From SFTJ01 sp905210415 (GTDB taxonomy: Bacteria; Bacteroidota; Bacteroidia; Bacteroidales; Muribaculaceae), in the NCBI GenBank assembly GCA_902476295.1, contig CABSDC010000001.1, positions 27,284 to 91,283 on the forward strand: a stretch of DNA of 64,000 nt. Direction: 5' to 3'. Every line of letters begins with the position of its first letter. The first letter of the stretch is position 1. The notes beneath the pieces were generated by a model that had not been told where the DNA came from, searched no databases, and saw nothing but the letters and a program-made list of their open reading frames with translations. Shown piece after piece: positions 35,377 to 45,329 of the stretch. A program made the translations under genes and the position numbers.

Positions 35377-37422
35377 TTATAGCAAATCGATGCTGCGCTT
35401 CAAGAATCTGTTGAGGGCTTCGCCCTTAAGCAAGCCATTGCTAAGAAGTGCGATGTCTACAAGTTGCTTAACAGTGTCTTGACCGTTGGCCCATTCGGTG
35501 ACTGCCACGCGTTCTTGTTCGCGCAATTCGTGAGCGCGTTTCTCTTTTTCATCAACTTCTTTTTGCTTGTCGGCAGGGAGTCCCTTGTAGTCCTTGTCGG
35601 TGTCGCGAATTGCTTTGATTTCACTGTTCACAACGGTGAGTTCATCCTCAATAGGAGAAACCTTAGCGTCGAGTGCGTCCTTAGCAGCGTCCATCACTTT
35701 CTTCACAGCTCGGTGCTCGGTGTTGAGAGTGACTATGTAGTTGTCGGGGAAATCGCCGTAGAAGCTCATGCCAGGTTGCAAAGCAGCCATTTCCTTCATG
35801 CGTCGCATGTATTCGCTTTGAGTGACAACTACAGGGGAGTCTTCGTTGTCAAGCGCAGCGAATGCGATGGTGAATTCAGATTTATCGATGTTTGGAATCT
35901 GCGAACGGAACACAGTGGTGAGCACGTTGCGTTGCTTATCGCTGAGGTTTGCTTCCTTGGCATTTTCCTTCTTGATGAGGTTTTCAATAACATCAGAGTC
36001 AACACGCACGAAGTGAGATTTTTCAACCTTCTGTTCGAGAGTGCCAACAAATGCGCTGTCGAGCTGACCGTTCATGATGAGCACATTGTAGCCCTTGTTG
36101 ATAGCAGCTTGGATGTAGGCATATTGAGCCTCCTTATCGGTAGCGTAAAGCACCACGAGGTTGTCATCTTTGTCGGTTTGTGAAGCCTCAATGAGTTTCT
36201 TGTAGTCGTCGAGGTGATAATATTTGCCTTCAGTGTCTTCAAGAAGCATAAATTTGAGAGCCGAATCGCAGAACTTCTCATCGGTGAGCATACCATACTC
36301 GATGAAAATCTTGATGTCGTTCCATTTTTCCTCGAAGTTCTTGGCGTCGTTCTTTGCGATTTCAGCCAAGCGTTGAGAAACCTTTTTAGTAATATAAGAG
36401 GAGATTTGCTTTACGCGAGAGTCGCTTTGCAGGTATGATCGAGAGACATTCAATGGAATGTCTGGAGAGTCGATTACACCTTGTAAGAGCATCAAGAAAT
36501 CAGGCACAACGCCTTCAACGCTATCGGTTACGAACACGCGGTTGCAATAGAGTTGGATGCGATCCTTGCGTATGTCAAGGTTGTTCTTGATCTTTGGGAA
36601 GTAGAGCACACCTGTGAGGTTGAAAGGGAAGTCAACATTAAGGTGAATCCAGAAAAGAGGGTCTTCTTGGCCAGGCTGTATGGCGTGGTAGAACGAAATG
36701 TAGTCTTCGTCCTTGAGGTCGGACGGCTTCTTTGTCCAGATTGGTTCGATGTTGTTGATGACATTGTCGCGGTCGGTGTCGACATATTTCCCGTCCTTCC
36801 ATTCCTGTTCCTTGCCAGAAACGATGGCAACAGGCAAGAAGCGGCAATACTTCTTGAGCATAGTGTCGATGCGGGCCTTCTCGAGGAATTCCTTAGCATC
36901 GTCGTCAATATAAAGCACGATATCGGTACCACGGCTTGCCTTTTCTGTTTCGCTCATTTCATATTCAGGAGAACCGTCGCATGACCAGAGAACTGGTTTA
37001 GCACCTTCCTTATAAGAGAGGCTGCGGATTTCCACCTTCTTTGAAACCATAAAGGCAGAGTAGAAGCCAAGACCGAAGTGGCCGATGATGGCGTTTGCGC
37101 TGTTCTTGTATTTTTCGAGGAATTCCTCTGCGCCAGAAAATGCGATTTGGTTGATATATTTGTCTACATCGTCGGCAGTCATACCGATACCCATATCACT
37201 CACGGTGAGGGTGCCGGCTTCTTTATCGATGGTGACGGTGACTTTCAAGTCTCCAAGTTCGCCTTTGTATTCGCCGATAGATGAAAGAGTCTTTAGTTTT
37301 TGGGTCGCGTCAACTGCATTAGAAATCAGTTCGCGAAGAAATATCTCGTGGTCGCTATACAAAAACTTTTTGATAACGGGGAAAATGTTGTCAGTAGTTA
37401 CCCCGATAGTTCCTTTTAACAT
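35377..37422 (-). CDS. htpG: Molecular chaperone HtpG (Hsp90)
   Basis: 681 residues. The GHKL ATPase N-domain shows FLRELISNAVDATQKL, SDMGIGMTADD and GHFGLGFYSAFMV; the middle domain has NRVFVTDSVEGVVPDFL and PLNVSRSYLQ; the C-terminal dimerisation domain is divergent with an acidic Lys/Glu-rich insert (about 610-640). It refolds and stabilises client proteins in the cytosol. It lies 34 bases behind clpC on the same strand with no hairpin between, so the two chaperones are probably cotranscribed and stress-controlled together. Confidence 0.96.
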   Translation of the reverse strand: MLKGTIGVTTDNIFPVIKKFLYSDHEIFLRELISNAVDATQKLKTLSSIGEYKGELGDLKVTVTIDKEAGTLTVSDMGIGMTADDVDKYINQIAFSGAEEFLEKYKNSANAIIGHFGLGFYSAFMVSKKVEIRSLSYKEGAKPVLWSCDGSPEYEMSETEKASRGTDIVLYIDDDAKEFLEKARIDTMLKKYCRFLPVAIVSGKEQEWKDGKYVDTDRDNVINNIEPIWTKKPSDLKDEDYISFYHAIQPGQEDPLFWIHLNVDFPFNLTGVLYFPKIKNNLDIRKDRIQLYCNRVFVTDSVEGVVPDFLMLLQGVIDSPDIPLNVSRSYLQSDSRVKQISSYITKKVSQRLAEIAKNDAKNFEEKWNDIKIFIEYGMLTDEKFCDSALKFMLLEDTEGKYYHLDDYKKLIEASQTDKDDNLVVLYATDKEAQYAYIQAAINKGYNVLIMNGQLDSAFVGTLEQKVEKSHFVRVDSDVIENLIKKENAKEANLSDKQRNVLTTVFRSQIPNIDKSEFTIAFAALDNEDSPVVVTQSEYMRRMKEMAALQPGMSFYGDFPDNYIVTLNTEHRAVKKVMDAAKDALDAKVSPIEDELTVVNSEIKAIRDTDKDYKGLPADKQKEVDEKEKRAHELREQERVAVTEWANGQDTVKQLVDIALLSNGLLKGEALNRFLKRSIDLL

Positions 37423-37456
37423 AGTAGTAATTGTTTAAAAAGTTGTTATATATGTT

Positions 37457-39991
37457 TTATTTTTCATTCTTAATAATAGATGTTGCAATCTTCGTGCCAT
37501 CGGCGTCAATCACCAAAGTGTCACCATTTTCAGCCTCGCCTTTAAGTATAAGCTCAGAAAGAGGGTCTTCGATGAGAGTCTGGATAGCGCGGTTGAGAGG
37601 GCGTGCGCCATATTGGCTGTCGTAACCCTTGTCGGCAACAAAATCTTTGGCATCATCTGTCACCTTGAGATTGTAGCCGAGTTCTACAACTCGAGAGTTG
37701 AATTTCGTCAATTCGATGTCGATGATACTGCGGATATTGGCTTTGTTGAGCGAATTAAACATAATGATGTCGTCAACACGGTTTAGAAATTCTGGCGAAA
37801 ATTTCTTGTTAAGCGCTTTGCGCACCACGTCTTCGCTGCGTTCTTTAGTGACAACTTGTGCCGTAAAGCCTATGCCTGCACCGAAATCCTTCAGTTCGCG
37901 CGAACCGATGTTTGATGTCATTATTATGATTGTGTTCTTAAAGTCAACTTTTCGGCCAAGGCTGTCGGTGAGCGCACCTTCGTCGAGCACTTGCAGAAGC
38001 ATGTTGAAAACGTCGGCATGTGCTTTTTCCACCTCGTCGAGCAAGACTACAGAATAAGGGCGACGGCGCACTTTCTCGGTGAGTTGTCCGCCTTCTTCGT
38101 ATCCTACATATCCTGGAGGCGCACCCACAAGGCGCGAAACATTGAATTTCTCCATATATTCGCTCATATCTATGCGGATGAGTGCATCAGGTGAGTTGAA
38201 TAGGAATTCGGCAAGTCGCTTAGCAAGCAGGGTCTTACCCACACCAGTAGGGCCAAGGAACATAAATGAGCCGATAGGGCGATTAGGGTCTTTCAAGCCC
38301 ACGCGGTTGCGTCGGATGGCTTTTGCGATCTTTTCGATTGCTTCGTCCTGCCCGATTATCTGTTTGCGAATGCTGCTATCCATATTCAGTAGTCGCAGGC
38401 CTTCGCTTTGAGCGATGCGTTGCACAGGCACACCAGTCATCATAGCCACTACTTCAGCCACACATTGCTCGTCGATTAGCTCGCGATGATTCGACATTTC
38501 AGCCTCCCAGCTTTCTTTGGCTGCGTCAAGGCGGTTGATAAGTTCGTTTTTCTGGTCGCGATAGCGAGCTGCGCATTCATAGTCGGCACGCATCACAGCC
38601 TTGGCTTGGTTGGCTTGAGCATCGGCAATCTGCTTCTCCAAATCGTCGATTTCCTTAGGCACTTTCACGTTGGTGAGGTGCGAGCGTGAGCCAGCCTCAT
38701 CGAGAGCGTCGATAGCCTTGTCGGGGAATTGACGATCTGAGATATAACGGTCGGTGAGTGATACGCATGCCTCGATGGCCTTATCGGTATATGTCACACC
38801 ATGATGCTCCTCATATTTTCCTTTGATGTTTTGGAGTATCAATAGAGTTTCTTCGGGAGTGGTAGGCTCCACGATGATTTTTTGGAAACGGCGTTCGAGA
38901 GCGCCGTCCTTTTCTATGTTGTTGCGATACTCATCGAGGGTAGTCGCACCGATGCATTGTATTTCGCCGCGGGCAAGAGCAGGCTTCAGCAGGTTGGCAG
39001 CATCCATCGAGCCAGAGGCATTGCCGGCACCCACGATAGTGTGGATTTCGTCGATAAACAAGATGATGTCGGGGTTCTTTGCCAGTTCATCAATCACAGC
39101 CTTGATGCGTTCCTCAAATTGTCCGCGGTATTTGGTGCCAGCCACAAGGGAAGCCATATCAAGGGCATAGATGCGCTTGTTGAAAAGAATTCGTGCCACC
39201 TTGCGCTCCACGATGCGTATGGCAAGACCCTCCACTATGGCAGATTTACCAACGCCCGGTTCGCCAATCAGCACAGGATTGTTCTTTTTGCGACGGCTTA
39301 AGATTTGAGAAAGCCGTTCGATCTCCTTATCGCGTCCGATAACAGGGTCGAGACGTTCTTCCTCGGCTTCCTTGGTGATGTCTTTGCCATACTTGTTGAG
39401 GACAGGAGTGTCGGCAGGCGTTTTCACCTTGGTGTGGCTTGTGGTAGACTTGCTGTCAGAAGCACTCGACGATGAATTGCTATCGCCATTTGGCGGATCG
39501 TCGTATTCGTCGTCATCTTCTTCGGCATAATCAGGACCGTCGACAGGTCGGAAATCGTGATTTTGAAGATATTCTTCTATGTTTTCGTAATTGATATTCA
39601 TGTTTTCAAGAATCTTCGATGAATAATAATTGTCTGGGGCAAGCATGAAAGAGAGCAAAATATGCTCGCTCTCAACTTTCTTGCATTGATGCTTTATAGC
39701 CTCACTTACGGCAGAACTTAGTAGGCTATTCACAGAGGGGCTCACAGCGGAAGTGCCGCCCTTTGGGGTGTCGGTTTTGACATAGTCGATTAGTTCTGCC
39801 TCAAGGTAAGCCGAAAGTTTTATGAAATCAGTACCCAAATCGTTGAGGATTTGGTGGGCATAGCAACTCTTATCCTTGATGATAGCAAGAAGGATGTGCT
39901 CAGGCATAACAGCCGAACTCTGAAGCCTTTCGGCCTCTTTTCGGCTAAGCTCCAGAAGCGATTTTACAGAGTTTGCAAATGCTTGATTCAT
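37457..39991 (-). CDS. clpC: ATP-dependent Clp protease ATP-binding subunit ClpC
   Basis: 844 residues from the ATG at 39991, where the Clp N-domain begins (MNQAFANSVKSLLELSRKEA); an open frame extends 69 bases further upstream but has no family similarity. Order: Clp-N repeat domain (1-145), an acidic Ser/Asp-rich linker, AAA1 with GEPGVGKSA and LFIDEIHT, a short middle coiled coil of the ClpC type (DLEKQIADAQANQAK), AAA2 with GPTGVGKTLLA and VVLLDEVEKAH, and a C-terminal ClpB-D2-small-like domain (SQYGARPLNRAIQ). It unfolds substrates and feeds ClpP, which is not nearby. htpG follows after 34 bases. Confidence 0.94.
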   Translation of the reverse strand: MNQAFANSVKSLLELSRKEAERLQSSAVMPEHILLAIIKDKSCYAHQILNDLGTDFIKLSAYLEAELIDYVKTDTPKGGTSAVSPSVNSLLSSAVSEAIKHQCKKVESEHILLSFMLAPDNYYSSKILENMNINYENIEEYLQNHDFRPVDGPDYAEEDDDEYDDPPNGDSNSSSSASDSKSTTSHTKVKTPADTPVLNKYGKDITKEAEEERLDPVIGRDKEIERLSQILSRRKKNNPVLIGEPGVGKSAIVEGLAIRIVERKVARILFNKRIYALDMASLVAGTKYRGQFEERIKAVIDELAKNPDIILFIDEIHTIVGAGNASGSMDAANLLKPALARGEIQCIGATTLDEYRNNIEKDGALERRFQKIIVEPTTPEETLLILQNIKGKYEEHHGVTYTDKAIEACVSLTDRYISDRQFPDKAIDALDEAGSRSHLTNVKVPKEIDDLEKQIADAQANQAKAVMRADYECAARYRDQKNELINRLDAAKESWEAEMSNHRELIDEQCVAEVVAMMTGVPVQRIAQSEGLRLLNMDSSIRKQIIGQDEAIEKIAKAIRRNRVGLKDPNRPIGSFMFLGPTGVGKTLLAKRLAEFLFNSPDALIRIDMSEYMEKFNVSRLVGAPPGYVGYEEGGQLTEKVRRRPYSVVLLDEVEKAHADVFNMLLQVLDEGALTDSLGRKVDFKNTIIIMTSNIGSRELKDFGAGIGFTAQVVTKERSEDVVRKALNKKFSPEFLNRVDDIIMFNSLNKANIRSIIDIELTKFNSRVVELGYNLKVTDDAKDFVADKGYDSQYGARPLNRAIQTLIEDPLSELILKGEAENGDTLVIDADGTKIATSIIKNEK

Positions 39992-40113
39992 GTTTCGTCT
40001 ACCTATATTATTACTATAAAAACATCGTTTTAATAGTATGATGTGCAATAATTGTGCCAAATGACGGTTTGCGAAGAAAGCAAAAATGGGGAGTAAGATT
40101 TACATTAATTATA

Positions 40114-40144
40114 TTTGAGAATTAACCTATATTCTTTATCTTTG
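40114..40144 (+). promoter_or_regulatory. Complete promoter of fur
   Basis: TTTG at 40114-40117, 19 bases, TATCTTTG at 40137-40144. Predicted start near 40151, giving a leader of about 13 bases to the fur ATG at 40164. Confidence 0.8.
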
Positions 40145-40163
40145 CTAAGTATTTTAAGCAAGT

Positions 40164-40658
40164 ATGGTTGAAAATCAAAATAAAGCACTGACTATCGATA
40201 AGTTTAATCGGTATTTAGAGAGTAAGGGCTGCAGAAAGACGCCTGAGCGATATGCTATACTCGATGAAATACTTGGCATCGACGGACATTTCGATGTGGA
40301 GACGTTGGGCGACAGTATGGCACAATCAGGCTACAAGGTGAGTAAAACCACAATTTACAACAACCTTGAGTTGCTTGAGGCATGTGGCATAGTGTTGCGC
40401 CACACTTTTTTGGCTCATACGGTGTATGAGAAAGCCGAGGGAAAGGCGCAGCACATACATTTTGTGTGCAACGTGTGCGGCAAAGTGAAAGATGTCAGAG
40501 ACTCCGATTTGATAAGATACCTCAACACGAAGAAATATTCGGCTTTCAATGCCGAGCGATATTCGGTGACTGTGTATGGTATTTGCAATAGTTGTGCGCG
40601 CAAGACTAAGAAGAACAAGAGTCAGCAGTGCATGCAAGAATCAAAACCTAATAAATAG
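40164..40658 (+). CDS. fur: Fur-family metal-responsive repressor
   Basis: 164 residues. An N-terminal winged helix (KTPERYAILDEILG, VSKTTIYNNLELLEACG) is followed by the metal and dimerisation domain with HIHF at 97-100 and the structural zinc cysteines C102/C105 and C141/C144. The pattern fits Fur, PerR or Zur; no residue visible decides which. It lies next to purA (30 bases) without an obvious functional link. A metal-efflux locus 15 kb away could be one target, but no Fur box was identified there. Confidence 0.9.
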   Translation: MVENQNKALTIDKFNRYLESKGCRKTPERYAILDEILGIDGHFDVETLGDSMAQSGYKVSKTTIYNNLELLEACGIVLRHTFLAHTVYEKAEGKAQHIHFVCNVCGKVKDVRDSDLIRYLNTKKYSAFNAERYSVTVYGICNSCARKTKKNKSQQCMQESKPNK

Positions 40659-40688
40659 AAGAAAAATAATAATATAAATATTATAAAA

Positions 40689-41954
40689 ATGAAAGTTGAC
40701 GTATTACTTGGATTGCAATGGGGCGATGAAGGTAAAGGTAAAGTAGTGGATGTATTGACACCACGCTATGATGTAGTGGCACGTTTTCAAGGTGGACCAA
40801 ATGCAGGTCACACACTTGAATTTAATGGACAAAAATATGTGTTGCGCTCAATACCTTCAGGTATATTCCAAGAGGGACAAGTGAATATTATTGGTAACGG
40901 AGTTGTGCTTGACCCAATCTTGTTTGCTTCAGAGGCAAGAGATTTGGAAAAGAGTGGGTTCGACCTTAAGAAAGTGTTGAAAATATCAAAGAAGGTGCAT
41001 TTGATTTTGCCTACACACCGCAAGTTGGATGCTGCTTATGAGACACTCAAGGGTTCGGCAAAGATTGGTACAACCGGTAAGGGTATCGGCCCAACATATA
41101 CCGATAAGGTGAGCCGTGATGGTCTTCGTCTTGGCGAAATCTATGGAAACTTCCAAGAAAAATATGAGGCAGCAAAGCAACGCCACATTCGCTTGCTCAC
41201 TGCACTCGGTTTTGATACCGACGTAGAGGAATTGGAAAAGCAGTGGTTTGAAGGAATCGAATACATCAAGCAATTTGACATCATCGATAGCGAGCACGTG
41301 GTGAACAATCTTCTTGCAGAAGGCAAGAGTGTGCTTTGCGAAGGTGCACAAGGCAGTATGCTTGACGTTGACTTCGGTTCATATCCATTCGTTACATCGT
41401 CAAACACTATTTGTGCTGGAGCATGCTCTGGACTTGGTGTTGCGCCAAATAAGATTGGTGAGGTGTTTGGTATTTTCAAGGCTTATTGCACACGCGTGGG
41501 TAGTGGTCCTTTCCCAACAGAGCTCAATGACGAGACTGGCGCAAAGATTCGTGCTATCGGACATGAATTTGGCGCTGTGACAGGCCGTGAACGTCGTTGT
41601 GGTTGGATTGACCTCGTGGCATTGCGCTACACAATCATGCTAAATGGTGTAACTCAATTGATCATGATGAAGAGCGACGTGCTCGATGGCTTTGAAACAA
41701 TCAAGGCATGTGATTCATATAAAGTGAATGGCGTGGAAACTCGCGATTTCCCGTATTCAATCGATGAGGGAATCGAACCAGTATATACAGAATTGAAAGG
41801 TTGGAACACTGACATGACAAAGATAAATAGCGAAGATCAATTCCCTAAGGAATTTAAGGATTATATCGCATATCTTGAAGAAAAACTCAATGTTCCTATC
41901 ACAATAGTTTCGGTGGGCCCTGACCGCACACAGACTATTGAATTGAAAAAGTGA
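40689..41954 (+). CDS. purA: Adenylosuccinate synthase
   Basis: 421 residues. It joins IMP and Asp using GTP, the first committed step to AMP. Signatures: LGLQWGDEGKGKVVD at the N-terminus (phosphate-binding loop with the catalytic Asp), GGPNAGHT near 36, GTTGKGIGPTYTDK near 125, CEGAQGSMLDVDFGSYPFVT near 220, and GRERRCGWIDLVALRY near 300. Normal length. Downstream of fur, probably cotranscribed. Confidence 0.97.
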   Translation: MKVDVLLGLQWGDEGKGKVVDVLTPRYDVVARFQGGPNAGHTLEFNGQKYVLRSIPSGIFQEGQVNIIGNGVVLDPILFASEARDLEKSGFDLKKVLKISKKVHLILPTHRKLDAAYETLKGSAKIGTTGKGIGPTYTDKVSRDGLRLGEIYGNFQEKYEAAKQRHIRLLTALGFDTDVEELEKQWFEGIEYIKQFDIIDSEHVVNNLLAEGKSVLCEGAQGSMLDVDFGSYPFVTSSNTICAGACSGLGVAPNKIGEVFGIFKAYCTRVGSGPFPTELNDETGAKIRAIGHEFGAVTGRERRCGWIDLVALRYTIMLNGVTQLIMMKSDVLDGFETIKACDSYKVNGVETRDFPYSIDEGIEPVYTELKGWNTDMTKINSEDQFPKEFKDYIAYLEEKLNVPITIVSVGPDRTQTIELKK

Positions 41955-42005
41955 TTTTTTTCAAAAACAATAATTAACCATAAACAAATAAAACGAAAAA
42001 ACACT

Positions 42006-43250
42006 ATGGCTTTAGTAAAACCATTTAAAGGCTTACGCCCACCAAAGGATTTGGTGACAAAGGTGGCTTCGCGCCCTTACGATGTGCTTAATTCGCAAGA
42101 GGCTAAGCAAGAAGCTGAAGGAAATGAAATGTCGCTATATCACATCATCAAACCTGAGATTGATTTCGACCCAATCGCCGACGAACATGACCCAAAGGTA
42201 TATGACAAGGCGGTAGAAAACTTCAAGAGATTTCAGGAAAAGGGATGGCTTGTGCAAGATGCTAAGGAAAACTATTACATCTATGCTCAGACAATGAATG
42301 GACGCACACAATATGGTATTGTGGTGGCAGCAAACGTTGATGATTATCTCAACGGCGTGATAAAAAAGCACGAACTTACCCGTAAGGATAAGGAGGAAGA
42401 CAGAATGAAGCATGTTCGCATCAACAATGCTAACCTTGAACCAGTGTTTTTTGCTTTCCCTGATAATGAGGGTTTGCAAAAAATCATTGATGACACCACC
42501 AAGAACGAGCCAGTGTATGATTTCGTGGCAGAAGATGGCTTCGGTCATCATTTCTGGGTGATTGAAAATGAGGCTACTATTGCCAAGATTACACAATTGT
42601 TTGGTGATATACCTTATTTATATATAGCTGATGGTCACCACCGTACGGCAGCTGCTGCATTGGTAGGCCATGAAAAGGCGTTGGCAAATCCTAATCACAC
42701 CGGTAAGGAAGAGTATAATTTCTTCTTGGCAGTCTGCTTCCCGGAAAGCCACTTGAAGATTATTGACTACAACCGCGTGGTGAAGGATTTGAATGGAATG
42801 ACAGAAGAGGAATTCCTTGACAAGCTGAAGGCTAATTTTGAGGTAGAATGCAAGGGCACTGAAATTTACCATCCAGAGAAACTCCACAACTTCTCGCTTT
42901 ATTTGGGCGGAAAATGGTATTCATTGACTGCTAAGGCTGGTACATACAACGATAGCGACCCAATCGGTGTGCTCGACGTGACAATCTCGTCAGATTTGAT
43001 ACTCCGTGATTTGCTGGGCATAAAGGATTTGCGCACAGATAAGCGTATTGACTTTGTGGGCGGTATTCGTGGACTCGGCGAATTGAAGCGTAGAGTGGAT
43101 AGCGGAGAAATGGTTATGGCATTGGCTTTATATCCTGTGAGCATGAAGCAGCTTATTGATATCGCTGATACTGGCAATATCATGCCACCAAAGACCACTT
43201 GGTTTGAACCAAAATTGCGCTCTGGTATCGTAGTACATAAACTCGATTAA
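42006..43250 (+). CDS. DUF1015-family protein
   Basis: 414 residues of the DUF1015 family: it starts with LVKPFKGLRPPKDLVTKVASRP, then YYIYAQTMNGRTQYGIV, and the conserved IADGHHRTAAAAL near 210. The family is widespread and has no settled function; the HHRTAAA motif has led to suggestions of phosphate or nucleotide handling, with weak support. Cytosolic, no membrane segment. It follows purA by 51 bases and ends at a strong terminator hairpin. Confidence 0.85.
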   Translation: MALVKPFKGLRPPKDLVTKVASRPYDVLNSQEAKQEAEGNEMSLYHIIKPEIDFDPIADEHDPKVYDKAVENFKRFQEKGWLVQDAKENYYIYAQTMNGRTQYGIVVAANVDDYLNGVIKKHELTRKDKEEDRMKHVRINNANLEPVFFAFPDNEGLQKIIDDTTKNEPVYDFVAEDGFGHHFWVIENEATIAKITQLFGDIPYLYIADGHHRTAAAALVGHEKALANPNHTGKEEYNFFLAVCFPESHLKIIDYNRVVKDLNGMTEEEFLDKLKANFEVECKGTEIYHPEKLHNFSLYLGGKWYSLTAKAGTYNDSDPIGVLDVTISSDLILRDLLGIKDLRTDKRIDFVGGIRGLGELKRRVDSGEMVMALALYPVSMKQLIDIADTGNIMPPKTTWFEPKLRSGIVVHKLD

Positions 43251-43277
43251 GACTTATTAAGCATAAGTATAAAAAAT

Positions 43278-43310
43278 TTAGAGGCAGCGTCGGTGTGACG
43301 TTGCCTCTAA
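43278..43310. terminator. Bidirectional terminator hairpin
   Basis: TTAGAGGCAGCGTC pairs with GACGTTGCCTCTAA (one G-T) around a 5-base loop. A T-run follows on the minus strand. It lies between the convergent DUF1015 gene and aguB. Confidence 0.85.
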
Positions 43311-43351
43311 TAATTATATGTCGCTTAACCCAAATCGGGATTAGTGCGAGA

Positions 43352-44242
43352 TTAGTCGATGTATCGTTTGGTGAGATTGCCGTAATGGTCGATGCGACGA
43401 TCGCGAAGGAATGGCCACCAGCGGCGCACTTGTTCGGTGCGTACGGTAGACACTTCGATGATAGCAGTTTCGGGTTGGCTATCAGATGCTTGATATATGA
43501 ATTCGCCTTGCGGTCCGGCAACGAAACTTGATCCCCAGAATTGTATTCCGTTGGTGTTGTGCGAAGGGTCTTCTTCGTGGCCGACGCGGTTTACGGAAAT
43601 TACTGGCAAGCCATTGGCTACTGCGTGTCCGCGTTGCACAGTGATCCAAGCCTCTCGCTGACGTGCTTTTTCTTCAGGTGTGTCGGTTGATTCCCAACCG
43701 ATTGCTGTAGGGTAGATGAGCAATTCTGCACCATTGAGAGCCATAAGTCGGGCTGCTTCTGGATACCATTGATCCCAGCATACCAGCACACCAAGTCGGC
43801 CAAGTGAAGTGTCGATAGGGGTGAAAGACAAATCGCCTGGAGTGAAGTAGAACTTTTCGTAGTAGGCGGGATCGTCAGGGATGTGCATTTTGCGATACTT
43901 GCCAGCCATTGAGCCATCGGTGTCAAACACTACGGCAGTGTTGTGATATAGTCCGGCAGCACGTTTTTCGAATAGCGAGGTTACAAGAACAATCTTGTTC
44001 TTGGCTGCTACTTGAGAATAAATGTCGGTAACAGGACCGGGGATAGTGGTTGCAAGGTCGAAATTGTCGGTCGATTCCACTTGGCAAAAATAGAGCGAGT
44101 CGTGCAATTCTTGCAGCACAACAAGGTCGGCGCCTTGCTTTGCCAACGACTCGATTTGCTCAATAAGGTATTTGCGGTTTGCTTCAACGTCGGCAGTGCG
44201 AGAGGCTTGTATGATGCCAATGCGTATGATGTTTTTTTTCAT
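43352..44242 (-). CDS. aguB: N-carbamoylputrescine amidase
   Basis: 296 residues from the ATG at 44242, where the nitrilase fold begins (MKKNIIRIGIIQASRT); the longer open frame overlaps aguA. The catalytic triad of the carbon-nitrogen hydrolase family is E45 (VVLQELHDS), K118 (YRKMHIPDD) and C155 (VLVCWDQWYPE). The residues around HDSLYFCQ and YEKFYFTPGD are characteristic of AguB. It hydrolyses N-carbamoylputrescine to putrescine, CO2 and ammonia. It starts two bases after the aguA stop, giving a two-gene putrescine pathway. Confidence 0.92.
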   Translation of the reverse strand: MKKNIIRIGIIQASRTADVEANRKYLIEQIESLAKQGADLVVLQELHDSLYFCQVESTDNFDLATTIPGPVTDIYSQVAAKNKIVLVTSLFEKRAAGLYHNTAVVFDTDGSMAGKYRKMHIPDDPAYYEKFYFTPGDLSFTPIDTSLGRLGVLVCWDQWYPEAARLMALNGAELLIYPTAIGWESTDTPEEKARQREAWITVQRGHAVANGLPVISVNRVGHEEDPSHNTNGIQFWGSSFVAGPQGEFIYQASDSQPETAIIEVSTVRTEQVRRWWPFLRDRRIDHYGNLTKRYID

Positions 44243-44244
44243 AA

Positions 44245-45291
44245 TCAGAGGGTGGTATTTATAGTGTTTTCTAATAGTTGCATTGTGATGCAGTGGAGCG
44301 AGCCGTGCTGCTTGATGAGTGCGTTGCAATCGATGCCGATGACTTTGTGCTTAGGGAACGCCTCTTGAAGGTTGTTCATAGCCAAAGCGTCAAGTTCTGT
44401 TTGTGCGTATGTAGGCATAAGCACGTAGTTGTTTGTAATCAAGAAATTGGCGTAGGTGGCAGGCAATCTTTGGTTGTCCTCATCGTAGATAGGCTTTGGC
44501 AATGGAAGGGTAACCACTTTGTAAGGACTGCCATTGGCATTGGTGAAAGTGGCGATTTGCTCACACATCTTTTCGAGTTCTTCGAAGTGGTCGTCGCCAG
44601 AGTCTTGACAGCGAGTGCAAACGATGGTGTTGTTTGGCGCGAAACGTGCCAAAGTGTCGATGTGCGAGTCGGTGTCGTCGCCTTGCAGTTCTCCGTAGTC
44701 AACCCAAAGCACTTGTTTAGCACCAAATTGCTCTTTAAGATATGCTTCGATTTCTTCTTTGCTCATCTGTCCGTTGCGATTAGGCGACAGGAGGCAGTTT
44801 GATGTGGTCATTACAGTGCCATTGTCGTCACTCTCTATAGAACCGCCTTCGAGAACAAAATTCAGGCGATTGCGCAGGTCGCAGCGAATCACGCCCTGGC
44901 GTTTCAATTGGCTATTGATGAGATTATCTTTATCGGCGGCAAATTTCAATCCCCATCCATCGAATTTGAAGTCGAGAGCATGATATGTGCCGTCTTGCTC
45001 AATGGTGATAGGTCCGAAATCCCTTGCCCAAGTATCGTTGGTGTCAACTTTTATAATATGTATATTGCTAAGATTTGGCAGATGTGCAATCTGAGCGGCC
45101 ACAACATCGGGCTTGGGCGAAACTATAATAAGGCGTTCGTCGGCACTGATAGCGTTAGCCACGTTGATGTAGCATTGTTGCACCTCTTGGAGCATGTAAT
45201 TCCAATCGGTGCTTTCGTGAGGCCATGCGATAAGCACAGCGTCTTGCTTTGCCCATTCGGCGGGCAGTGAAATCTTGTGTTGTTGTGTCAA
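44245..45291 (-). CDS. aguA: Agmatine deiminase
   Basis: 348 residues with a TTG start at 45291; no better start was seen. Guanidino-group-modifying enzyme fold: LPAEWAKQDAVLIAWPH at the start, ARDFGPITI, LDFKFDGWGLKFAADKDN, GGSIESDDNGTV, DTDSHIDTLARF with the catalytic His, and the nucleophile C334 in GSLHCITMQ. It converts agmatine to N-carbamoylputrescine, which the adjacent aguB uses. A TAATTTTG box on the minus strand (45330-45337) lies upstream. Arginine decarboxylase is not in the window. Confidence 0.93.
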   Translation of the reverse strand: MTQQHKISLPAEWAKQDAVLIAWPHESTDWNYMLQEVQQCYINVANAISADERLIIVSPKPDVVAAQIAHLPNLSNIHIIKVDTNDTWARDFGPITIEQDGTYHALDFKFDGWGLKFAADKDNLINSQLKRQGVIRCDLRNRLNFVLEGGSIESDDNGTVMTTSNCLLSPNRNGQMSKEEIEAYLKEQFGAKQVLWVDYGELQGDDTDSHIDTLARFAPNNTIVCTRCQDSGDDHFEELEKMCEQIATFTNANGSPYKVVTLPLPKPIYDEDNQRLPATYANFLITNNYVLMPTYAQTELDALAMNNLQEAFPKHKVIGIDCNALIKQHGSLHCITMQLLENTINTTL

Positions 45292-45329
45292 GGCGAGTGA
45301 ATAAATAAATGAGTAATATATTGCAAATT

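Noticed and set aside
39992..40060. Upstream extension of clpC
   Set aside because: The Clp N-domain begins exactly at the ATG at 39991; the added residues resemble no ClpC.
39992..40113. Symmetric operator in the clpC-fur gap (around GTGCAATAATTGTGCC)
   Set aside because: The symmetry is imperfect, with bulges; no known CIRCE or HrcA-like site matches.
43325..43344. Third full copy of the 52-bp repeat
   Set aside because: Only the first about 15 bases resemble the other copies; mentioned only as a partial similarity.
44243..44329. Upstream extension of aguB into aguA
   Set aside because: The nitrilase fold starts at the ATG at 44242, two bases after the aguA stop.
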